DNA of 5,859 nt. It comes from UBA7985 sp049612785 (GTDB lineage: Bacteria; Pseudomonadota; Alphaproteobacteria; UBA7985). The notes under the pieces are model-generated. The model was not told where the DNA came from. It ran no database searches and was given only the letters and a program-made list of their open reading frames with translations. Position numbers and translations under genes: made by a program. The DNA lies in assembly GCA_049612785.1 (NCBI GenBank), contig JBMZBW010000141.1, positions 1 to 5,859 of the forward strand, written 5' to 3'. Below are positions 1 through 5,750 of this stretch, piece by piece (position 1 is the first letter of the stretch; each line of letters starts with the position of its first letter).

Positions 1-183
1 GCAGCTCCAGGCGCAACCGACGTGAAGCCTTACACCGGCGTTCAGTTCGCTGCTATTCCTGAGTTCCAGGAAATCGGCTCTGAAGTTGGTCAGCTGATGT
101 CCGCTGCTCTGGCTGGTTCCATGTCCATCGAAGACGCTTTGGCTGAAGCTCAGGCTGCTGCTGAAGCAATCATGGGCAACTAA
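1..183 (+). CDS. smoE: Polyol ABC transporter substrate-binding protein, C-terminal 60 residues (partial)
   Basis: Frame 1 is open from the first base to a TAA at 181-183 and gives 60 residues rich in Ala, Glu and Gln. The visible tail has the helical end typical of group 1 extracellular solute-binding proteins, including a VGQLMSAALAGSMSIEDALA-type stretch followed by an AAAEAIM helix. The start and signal peptide lie outside the window. In this family the periplasmic protein captures the sugar or polyol and delivers it to the membrane permeases; the two permease genes of the matching family directly downstream support a sorbitol/mannitol binding role (SmoE/MtlE). Ala codons are 12 GCT and 3 GCA with no GCC or GCG, unlike the downstream genes, which suggests selection for high expression. 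The assignment rests mainly on context, because only the tail is seen; another sugar specificity is possible. Confidence 0.82.
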   Translation, partial: AAPGATDVKPYTGVQFAAIPEFQEIGSEVGQLMSAALAGSMSIEDALAEAQAAAEAIMGN

Positions 184-201
184 GAAGCTTTAAGCTTTAT
201 A

Positions 202-234
202 GACTGTGTGATTTCCTCGCGGAATCACACAGTC
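202..234 (+). other. Strong stem-loop after the binding-protein gene
   Basis: The left arm 202-216 (gactgtgtgatttcc) pairs with the right arm 221-234 (ggaatcacacagtc) over 14 base pairs with a single bulged T, closing a 4-nt TCGC loop. It starts 18 nt after the binding-protein stop. No T-run follows, so it is not a canonical intrinsic terminator. By analogy with malE-malF and other binding-protein operons, a structure here would protect the 3' end of an abundant binding-protein mRNA from exonucleases after processing; that role is inferred. Confidence 0.75.
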
Positions 235-244
235 AAGCCTTCAG

Positions 245-284
245 TGGGAGCGGCATTTCGTTGGTGACGCTCCCATTGTTATTT
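245..284 (+). terminator. Second stem-loop with T-rich tail, possible partial terminator
   Basis: Arms 245-252 (tgggagcg) and 268-275 (cgctccca) are perfect 8-bp complements around a 15-nt loop, extendable by a G-T wobble. The stretch 276-284 (ttgttattt) has seven T in nine bases. This is the best candidate for a leaky intrinsic terminator that would lower permease transcription relative to the binding protein. The long loop and interrupted T-run make it weaker than a textbook terminator, and the downstream permease genes still need to be read, so full termination is unlikely unless there is another promoter. Confidence 0.45.
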
Positions 285-305
285 CCGATCGACGTTTCGT
301 ATCGG
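285..305 (+). other. Third small stem-loop upstream of the first permease gene
   Basis: CCGATCGA at 285-292 pairs with TCG(T)ATCGG at 297-305, giving 8 base pairs with one bulged T and a CGTT loop. It ends 18 nt before the ribosome binding site of the permease gene, so it probably leaves translation initiation free. It could be the third member of a stability or attenuation array, or chance. Confidence 0.4.
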
Positions 306-337
306 TTCGGTCTCCGGGCCATTGAGGGGAGAACACC

Positions 338-1291
338 ATGTCCCGTACACTTTCACGACTTTTGCAGTTACCCAGCATTGCCGTGCTGTTGGTATGGATG
401 TTGGTTCCACTCTCCATGACGCTGTACTTCTCGTTCCGGAAGTACCACTTGCTGCGCCCCCATATTCAAAGCTGGGCGGGCTTCAAAAACTACCAGAACT
501 TCATCTTCGCTCGAAAGGGTAAGGGTTGGGTCTGGGAACTAGAGTTTCTTGACTTCCTGAACATCCAGTGGCTGACCGATCTGGCCATAGCGACACCTTT
601 CGCGACAAGTTTCGTGACTGTCATCGGCAACACCTTGCTGCTGGTTGGCTCGGTGCTCGTCATCACTGTTGTTTTTGGTCTGGCGATCTCCGTGTTGGTT
701 AACCGCGAATTTGCTGGTCGTGGCATTGTTCGGGTGATGCTGATTTCACCTTTCTTCATCATGCCTGCGGTGAATGCGATCATCTGGAAGAACATGATGT
801 TTGACCCGATTTACGGGCTGGTAAACGTGGTGTGGACCGTATTCGGTGCCGAGCCTGTTCCATGGCTTGAACTCTACCCCCTGCAGGGCATCATCGTCAT
901 GGTTTCATGGCAGTGGACCCCTTTTGCTATTCTCATCTTTATGACTTCGCTGCAAAGCGAAGACCGTGAACAACATGAAGCGGCGCGACTGGATGGCGCG
1001 AACTTCATTCAGATTTTCCTTTTGCTGACGCTGCCTCACCTGGCGCGCGCAATTGCAGTCGTTGTCCTGATCCAGATGATTTTCCATCTGGGCGTATTCG
1101 CTGAAATCCTGATCTCGACCAAAGGCGGTCCGGGTTCAGCTTCATCGACTTTGACATACGAAATCTACAAGAAGGCGCTCGAAGGCTTTAACTACGGTCT
1201 CGCAGCGGCCGGTGGCGTGCTTGCCATCATCCTCGCCAACTTGGTTTCAATTTTCCTGGTTCGCTTCGTCGGCGACAACCTGGCAGAATAG
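338..1291 (+). CDS. smoF: Polyol ABC transporter permease, MalF-type
   Basis: This 317-residue inner-membrane protein is a binding-protein-dependent transport permease. Hydrophobic segments lie near residues 11-31, 95-120, 131-150, 184-204, 236-258 and 288-310, matching the usual six helices, with a large periplasmic loop between the first two. The cytoplasmic EAA loop that docks the ATPase is clear: E214-A-A, G220 and the LP pair at 232-233. The stretch TKGGPGSAS (261-269) is also typical of MalF-like sugar permeases. The ATG at 338 is preceded by GAGGGGAG at 324-331 at good spacing. It should form the membrane channel with the next gene's product and import a hexitol or related polyol. The length fits SmoF/MtlF. 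Polyol rather than another sugar is inferred from the two dehydrogenases downstream; the permease family itself is certain. Confidence 0.92.
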   Translation: MSRTLSRLLQLPSIAVLLVWMLVPLSMTLYFSFRKYHLLRPHIQSWAGFKNYQNFIFARKGKGWVWELEFLDFLNIQWLTDLAIATPFATSFVTVIGNTLLLVGSVLVITVVFGLAISVLVNREFAGRGIVRVMLISPFFIMPAVNAIIWKNMMFDPIYGLVNVVWTVFGAEPVPWLELYPLQGIIVMVSWQWTPFAILIFMTSLQSEDREQHEAARLDGANFIQIFLLLTLPHLARAIAVVVLIQMIFHLGVFAEILISTKGGPGSASSTLTYEIYKKALEGFNYGLAAAGGVLAIILANLVSIFLVRFVGDNLAE

Positions 1292-1300
1292 GAGGCGAAC

Positions 1301-2209
1301 ATGTCGTATTTGGCTCGAAAGAAAATCGTCGAATTCATCGCAGTCACGTTCTGCTGGATTGTCGCATTTCTGATTTTCTTCCCGATTATCTGGATGTTCA
1401 TGACCTCCTTCAAAACCGAAGGCGGTGCTGTCTCTCTTCCTCCAAGCGCCGTCCCCCTGCCCGGTTTTGCCGTCGAAGCGATTCAAGGTTCGGACTTGCC
1501 CGGCTGGATGGGGTGGCTCAAGACGGCGGTATTCGAACCGACCTTTGGCTCCTACCAAACCGTGTTTGAACGCGAAGGCTACTTCAAGTTTCTCACCAAT
1601 TCTCTGATTGTCAGCATTGGCTCCACCCTGCTCGCGATGACCATTGCCATCCCGTCGGCCTATGCCATGGCATTTGCGGGCGGTCCGGGGACAAAGGGCA
1701 TTCTCCTCTGGATGCTTTCGACCAAAATGCTGCCGGCTGTGGGCGTTCTGATGCCGATCTACCTGATCGCGCAAACCCTTAAGCTGCTTGATACCCACTT
1801 GCTGCTCATCATCATTTACGCCTTGATGAACCTGCCGATTATCATGCTGATCCTCTATAACTTCTTCAAAGAAATCCCCCGCGAGATCCTGGAAGCGGGA
1901 CGCATCGACGGTGCTACGACGTGGGATGAACTGCGTCGCATCGTGCTGCCACTCGCATGGGGTGGTTTGGCGTCAACGGGCCTTCTGTCGATTGTTTTGG
2001 CTTGGAACGAGGCATTCTGGTCGGTCCTGCTGACAACCACGAATGCAGCACCGCTGACGACGTTTATCGCCGGCTACACAGCGCCAGAGGGTCTGTTTTG
2101 GGCGAAAGTCAGCGCGGCATCCACACTTGCGGTGGCACCGATTGTTGTGTTTGGCTGGTTAACGCAACGTCAATTGGTCCAGGGTCTCACCTTTGGTGCC
2201 GTGAAGTAA
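1301..2209 (+). CDS. smoG: Polyol ABC transporter permease, MalG-type
   Basis: This 302-residue membrane protein is the second permease of the transporter. Its first helix is near residues 11-33, followed by a periplasmic loop to about 98, then hydrophobic segments near 99-125, 133-160, 166-188, 221-243 and 268-288. The EAA loop reads E198-A-G with G204 and LP at 216-217. The WNEAFWS segment (235-241) and the C-terminal LVQGLTFGAVK are hallmarks of MalG-like permeases of this branch. AGGAGG at 1290-1295 overlaps the previous stop, and the start is 9 nt after it, so the two permeases are co-expressed. It is somewhat longer than many MalG homologues because of the loop at about residues 40-95. 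It should pair with the preceding permease and an ATPase that is not encoded in this window. Confidence 0.92.
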   Translation: MSYLARKKIVEFIAVTFCWIVAFLIFFPIIWMFMTSFKTEGGAVSLPPSAVPLPGFAVEAIQGSDLPGWMGWLKTAVFEPTFGSYQTVFEREGYFKFLTNSLIVSIGSTLLAMTIAIPSAYAMAFAGGPGTKGILLWMLSTKMLPAVGVLMPIYLIAQTLKLLDTHLLLIIIYALMNLPIIMLILYNFFKEIPREILEAGRIDGATTWDELRRIVLPLAWGGLASTGLLSIVLAWNEAFWSVLLTTTNAAPLTTFIAGYTAPEGLFWAKVSAASTLAVAPIVVFGWLTQRQLVQGLTFGAVK

Positions 2210-2213
2210 GATC

Positions 2214-2993
2214 ATGCCAGTTGTTTCCCCCATCAAAGACTTGGATTTGACCGGCAAGGTAGCCGTCGTTACCGGCTGCAACGGTGGCATTGGGAAAAGC
2301 TCTGTTGAGCATCTCCATGCTTTAGGGGCCAAGGTGCATGGAACCGACCTGGAACCACAGAGCACGCTCAGCGCAACTTCGCTGGAATCCTACAGGCCCG
2401 CTGACCTCGCTGGTCATGCAAGTCTGGAAGCGTGCTGCAACTGGATTTCCGACCTCAAGCCAGACATTCTGGTGAATAACGCTGCGCTTTTCGATCTTGG
2501 TTCCGTACTGGATGCCGGTTTGGATCAGTATGATCGCCTGTTTGCCATTAACGTGAGGGGCTTTTACGCCGTCATGCAAGCGGCGGCTCAATCCATGGTG
2601 AAGACCGGGAAACAGGGGTCTATCATTAACTTTTCGAGCCAGGCCGGGCACCGCGGTGAAGCGCTGGTCGCGCACTATTGCGCCACCAAAGCCGCAGTCA
2701 TCAGCTACACCCAATCTGCCGCTCTCGCGCTGGCCGAACACGGTATCAGAGTAAACGCCATCAGCCCCGGTGTCGTCGATACCCCCATGTGGAAGCAGGT
2801 GGACGCCTTGTTCGCCAAAGCCGAAGGTCTGGAAATCGGTGACAAGAAGCGCCTCGTGGGTCAAGCCGTCCCTCTGGGGAGAATGGGTGACCCCATCGAC
2901 GTTGCGCGCGTTGTCTGTTTCCTTGCTTCCGACCTGTCAGCCTACATGACCGCTCAGACCATTGGGGTCGATGGCGGCAACGTGCTGCGATAG
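2214..2993 (+). CDS. Short-chain dehydrogenase/reductase, probable polyol (sorbitol-type) dehydrogenase
   Basis: The 259-residue product is a classical SDR. It shows the nucleotide-binding TGCNGGIG (20-27), an acidic D45 after the second strand that favours NAD over NADP, NNA (88-90), N113, catalytic S142, and Y155-x3-K159, followed by SPG (184-186). The C-terminal part (DALFAK, KKRLVGQAVPLGRMG, then VDGGN near the end) resembles sorbitol dehydrogenase SmoS of Rhodobacter as I recall it, while the N-terminus has an extra ten residues and differs more. The probable reaction is NAD-dependent oxidation of a polyol such as sorbitol or galactitol to a ketose in the cytoplasm. The start lies 4 nt after the permease stop with only a weak purine-rich signal, so translation is probably coupled. 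Other SDR substrates, such as a different alditol or sugar, cannot be excluded; no symbol is given for that reason. Confidence 0.85.
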   Translation: MPVVSPIKDLDLTGKVAVVTGCNGGIGKSSVEHLHALGAKVHGTDLEPQSTLSATSLESYRPADLAGHASLEACCNWISDLKPDILVNNAALFDLGSVLDAGLDQYDRLFAINVRGFYAVMQAAAQSMVKTGKQGSIINFSSQAGHRGEALVAHYCATKAAVISYTQSAALALAEHGIRVNAISPGVVDTPMWKQVDALFAKAEGLEIGDKKRLVGQAVPLGRMGDPIDVARVVCFLASDLSAYMTAQTIGVDGGNVLR

Positions 2994-3005
2994 GAGGGTA
3001 AAGTG
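2992..3005 (+). promoter_or_regulatory. Ribosome binding site that fixes a GTG start for the AraC gene
   Basis: AGGAGG at 2992-2997 overlaps the TAG stop of the dehydrogenase and sits 5 nt before GTG at 3003. No ATG lies nearby in this frame before the conserved sensor domain, so GTG is the likely start. Confidence 0.8.
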
Positions 3006-3926
3006 TCGATCATCAGCCCCGAAATCGAATATGTTGACCGCTCAGAAGAGAGCATCCGTTACCTTGAGCATGGATGGCCCACAGATCTTTGCCGCTGGCA
3101 CGCGCACGCAGAGTACGAGCTGCACTTGATCCTCGAAACCAAGGGTCGGGCGTTTGTCGGGGATTACATCGGTGACTTTCAGCCCGGCGACCTCTTCCTC
3201 ACCGGTCCTCACCTGCCCCACAACTGGGTTACTGACAGTTACAATCACCCTGTCGTCGAAACCCGCGACATGCTGGTCCAATTCAGTGACGAGAGCATGC
3301 AGGGCCTGATCCGCGCCTTTCCCGAATTTCGCGGTCTGACTGGCATGCTGGAACTTTCGCGCGCGGGCCTGAAGTTTAAGAATTTCCCGAAGAACCGGGC
3401 AGTTCAGCACTTTAAGAACATTCGAGCATCCAGTCAGATCCGCCGCGTGCTCGCCTTCCTCGACTTCATGGAGGAGCTGGAAGCTTCGTCACGGCTCGAG
3501 GTCTTGTCCGTCGGCAAGGCCGGGACCGTCAGCGGCGGTAAGCGTCAATCGCAAATCGGGGAAGCCGTAGACTTTATTGTGTCCCACTTTGAGGAAGAAT
3601 TGTCCGTTTCTCGCGTGGCCGACATCGTGGGTTTGTCGGAAACCAGTTTTACCCGGCATTTCAAGAACATCACCGGTCATCGTTTCACCGAGTTTGTGAA
3701 CCGAGTTCGTGTGGGAGAAGCCTGTCGCATGCTTGTGGAGACTGAAGATCAGGTCTCAAACATCTGCTTTAACGTCGGCTTTCAAAACCTTGCCAATTTC
3801 AACCGCCAGTTCATGAAACTCAAAGGAGTGACCCCGACGCAGTTTCGCGAACAAACGCGGAGCGGCTTGTCTGCCAATCGCGCCGTCCCTTTACAGTCCA
3901 AAAGCATCGAAAGTCTGAATTACTGA
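3003..3926 (+). CDS. AraC-family transcriptional regulator with cupin-like sensor domain, probable polyol operon activator
   Basis: This 307-residue protein has a two-part layout. Residues about 25-95 form a cupin-like sensor: RWHAHAEYEL (31-40), PGD (61-63) and GPHLPHNW (68-75). Residues about 183-285 form the AraC DNA-binding domain with two helix-turn-helix units, near 201-222 (VADIVGLSETSFTRHFK) and near 250-271 (NICFNVGFQNLANFNRQF), ending in GVTPTQFR, the usual family signature. It resembles MtlR, the AraC-type activator of the mannitol operon in Pseudomonas fluorescens, in length and setting. It should bind DNA as an activator responsive to a polyol or its ketose. It lies inside the operon it probably controls, between the two dehydrogenases, which would give positive autoregulation. 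Its stop TGA overlaps the next ATG by one base. The target promoter is outside the window, so regulation is inferred. Confidence 0.88.
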   Translation: MSIISPEIEYVDRSEESIRYLEHGWPTDLCRWHAHAEYELHLILETKGRAFVGDYIGDFQPGDLFLTGPHLPHNWVTDSYNHPVVETRDMLVQFSDESMQGLIRAFPEFRGLTGMLELSRAGLKFKNFPKNRAVQHFKNIRASSQIRRVLAFLDFMEELEASSRLEVLSVGKAGTVSGGKRQSQIGEAVDFIVSHFEEELSVSRVADIVGLSETSFTRHFKNITGHRFTEFVNRVRVGEACRMLVETEDQVSNICFNVGFQNLANFNRQFMKLKGVTPTQFREQTRSGLSANRAVPLQSKSIESLNY

Positions 3927-5338
3927 TGTCTCGAACATTTCATAAATCGACAAATGACACGTTGACGCTGGACACGGGTATTCTTCATCTGGGCTTTGGC
4001 GCGTTTCATCGCGCGCATCAGGCTGAATATTTTGACCGGCATATCGAGCGGACGGGCGATACCCGGTGGGGGATCACCGCGATCAACCTCCGCGCAGCCG
4101 ATCAGGTTGCCTTTCAGCAGGCAGCAAAGCGCGACGGTTACATCCTCCGTCGTTTGGACAATGCCGGTCACATTGATGACCGACTCATCCATTGCCACGC
4201 GGGTTTCATGGATTGGAACGCGGATCGCGAGGCAACAGAAAAGGCGATGGCGCAGCCCAATGTTAAGGCCGTGACCATGACGGTGACCGAGGCCGGTTAC
4301 AATCTTGATGGCAAGGGGATGCTGGATCTTTCTGATCCCATGATACGCGCCGAGATCGATGGGGAGCCGGGTGAGACCGTCTATTCCTACCTGACGCAGG
4401 GTCTGCGCTTGCGCGCGGAGCTGCTCGACGAGCCCATTACGCTGCTGAATTGCGATAATATTCGGCGCAACGGCAAGATGCTGTCACGGAACCTTCTGGC
4501 TTACCTCGAAGCGCTTGGCGATACGGATCTCGTAGCCTGGGTGCAGAAGAACGTCACCTTCCCGTCCTCTATGGTCGATCGAATCACGCCACAACCATCG
4601 GCCAGCCACCACGCTGAAGCCCAAGCGCTTTACGGCGAGGGTTTCGACCTTGGTCCAACAATTCACGCTGAAGATTTCATTCAGTGGGTGATCGAAGACA
4701 GCTTTGCCAACGATTTCCCCGATCTTCGGCCTGAAGACGTGACCGTCACACCGGACGTTGACCCCTATGAGGAGACCAAAATCCGTGTCCTCAATGGTGG
4801 TCATACGGCGCTGGCATATATGGGTGCTCTGGGCGGGTTTGAGCGGTTTGACGAGGTGATGGCGCATCCGGAAGCCGCAGAGCACTTCCAGCTGTTTGAG
4901 CAGGAAGAGGTCATGCGCGCCTTGCCGGAATCGCTGCCTTTCAATGTTCAAACGTACATTGAGACCGTCTCAAAACGCTTCTGCAACAAGCACATCGCCG
5001 ATAGTGTTGAGCGCATCGTATCCGACGGTTTTGCCAAATTTCCCCAATTCATTCGCCCGACGATCCGCGGGTGTTTGGAAAAGGGTCATGTGCCGCACTA
5101 CAGTCTTAAATCAATCGCGAGCTGGTATCATTTCACCCGCGCAAGCTTAAGCGGCAGCACGGACATTGCGTACAGAGAACCAAATATTGAGGCTTTGAAA
5201 TCGCTCGTATCCAGCGATGACTTCTCCGCATTCACCACGAGCAGTCAGCTATGGGGCGATTTATCGACGCTTTACCCTTCATTCTCAGAAGAGTTGGGTA
5301 AGGCCATTGATGGTTTCGCCGTGCGACCAGAAGCTTAA
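3926..5338 (+). CDS. mtlK: Mannitol 2-dehydrogenase, long-chain polyol dehydrogenase family
   Basis: The 470-residue protein belongs to the mannitol dehydrogenase/fructuronate reductase family, whose members are usually about 470-500 residues. The N-terminal nucleotide-binding turn is GFGAFHRAHQA (23-33). VTEAGY (120-125) and NCDNIRRNGK (175-184) are conserved strand and substrate-site segments. The catalytic signature KIRVLNGGH holds K285, N290 and H293, corresponding to the Lys, Asn and His of the Pseudomonas fluorescens enzyme. It oxidises D-mannitol to D-fructose with NAD in the cytoplasm; D-arabitol and D-sorbitol are frequent alternative substrates. The first Met is needed because the dinucleotide motif begins 22 residues later. 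No good Shine-Dalgarno is seen, and the start codon overlaps the regulator's stop (TGATG), so translation is probably coupled. Fructuronate reductase or altronate-type activity is less likely given the polyol context. Confidence 0.92.
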   Translation: MSRTFHKSTNDTLTLDTGILHLGFGAFHRAHQAEYFDRHIERTGDTRWGITAINLRAADQVAFQQAAKRDGYILRRLDNAGHIDDRLIHCHAGFMDWNADREATEKAMAQPNVKAVTMTVTEAGYNLDGKGMLDLSDPMIRAEIDGEPGETVYSYLTQGLRLRAELLDEPITLLNCDNIRRNGKMLSRNLLAYLEALGDTDLVAWVQKNVTFPSSMVDRITPQPSASHHAEAQALYGEGFDLGPTIHAEDFIQWVIEDSFANDFPDLRPEDVTVTPDVDPYEETKIRVLNGGHTALAYMGALGGFERFDEVMAHPEAAEHFQLFEQEEVMRALPESLPFNVQTYIETVSKRFCNKHIADSVERIVSDGFAKFPQFIRPTIRGCLEKGHVPHYSLKSIASWYHFTRASLSGSTDIAYREPNIEALKSLVSSDDFSAFTTSSQLWGDLSTLYPSFSEELGKAIDGFAVRPEA

Positions 5339-5613
5339 GACGCAGCCTCAACAGCATCCAGGAAGGCTCGTAACTGCCAAGTCACGCGCTGTTGTTCGCT
5401 GGCTGATGACAATTTGGACGGGACATAAAGCTGGGGTCCGTTGGGGGATTGCAGCATGTAGCCTCCCGCACCATCCACGGTAACGACTTTCAAGCGCTGC
5501 GCTTCGATCAGGCCTTGGATCCTGTCTTGGAATTCAGCCGTTGGCTGCGCGTGCGAGAACAGGCCGTGATCAGTGCTATTCGCAGCTTCAATGACAGTTT
5601 GGACCGGGTTCAC
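5335..5613 (-). CDS. Hypothetical protein, 92 residues, unknown function
   Basis: I do not recognise this protein. It starts with GTG at 5613-5611, preceded on the minus strand by a strong AAGAGGTG-type ribosome binding site (5619-5626). It appears soluble, with no signal peptide or membrane helix. By eye the order is a probable helix (about 24-40), short strands around VVTVDG (43-48), YMLQ (52-55) and QLYVPS (61-66), then a C-terminal helix (about 70-90), suggesting a small alpha-beta fold. The gene converges on the mannitol dehydrogenase gene; both stop codons lie in the palindrome TTAA at 5335-5338. An 80-codon frame on the opposite strand (5449-5691) has no comparable start signal, which favours this one. 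It is probably unrelated to polyol use and may belong with the minus-strand gene further right. The gene call is moderately secure; function is unknown. Confidence 0.62.
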   Translation of the reverse strand: MNPVQTVIEAANSTDHGLFSHAQPTAEFQDRIQGLIEAQRLKVVTVDGAGGYMLQSPNGPQLYVPSKLSSASEQQRVTWQLRAFLDAVEAAS

Positions 5614-5750
5614 TTACGCACCTCTTTGCGAGCCTATGTATACAGAAAAAAGCGAACTCAAAGCTCAATTTACAATCTGATACTTCACTAAACCATACCT
5701 GATTTCAAGTGTATTCAGGCGTTTAGACCTATAATTTAACTATTTTATCA
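5614..5750. other. AT-rich intergenic spacer, probable promoter region for the 92-residue gene
   Basis: This 137-nt stretch is visibly richer in A and T than the operon, especially at 5636-5750, and holds no convincing ORF. I found no GC-rich hairpin with a T-run. On the minus strand, TTGAAA at 5773-5768 with TGATAA/GATAAA about 17-18 nt further on is a possible sigma-70-like pair, though it lies within the end of the neighbouring gene. TATACA at about 5637-5642 is another weak minus-strand -10 candidate. None is strong enough to call a specific promoter. Confidence 0.4.

Noticed and set aside
185..197. Duplicated AAGCTT after the binding-protein stop
   Set aside because: Two 6-base palindromes one base apart could form an operator, but no protein for such a site is suggested and the motif also appears by chance at the mannitol dehydrogenase end.
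1247..1798. 183-codon open frame on the minus strand
   Set aside because: It lies antisense across the end of the first permease gene and half of the second, both of which have strong family motifs. Its composition, rich in His, Arg, Gly and Gln, is typical of an antisense shadow in GC-rich DNA.
2322..2864. 180-codon open frame on the minus strand
   Set aside because: Antisense to the short-chain dehydrogenase, whose motifs are intact throughout; no ribosome binding site or recognisable motif supports it.
3042..3410. 122-codon open frame on the minus strand
   Set aside because: Antisense to the sensor domain of the AraC regulator, with no independent evidence.
4484..4951. 155-codon open frame on the minus strand
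   Set aside because: Antisense to the conserved core and catalytic region of mannitol dehydrogenase; a shadow frame.
5449..5691. 80-codon open frame on the plus strand opposite the 92-residue gene
   Set aside because: It lacks a good ribosome binding site and runs into AT-rich spacer; the minus-strand frame has a strong Shine-Dalgarno and more protein-like sequence.
5730..5735. Perfect TATAAT on the plus strand
   Set aside because: No acceptable -35 element lies 16-19 nt upstream and no plus-strand gene follows inside the window, so it is probably chance in AT-rich DNA.
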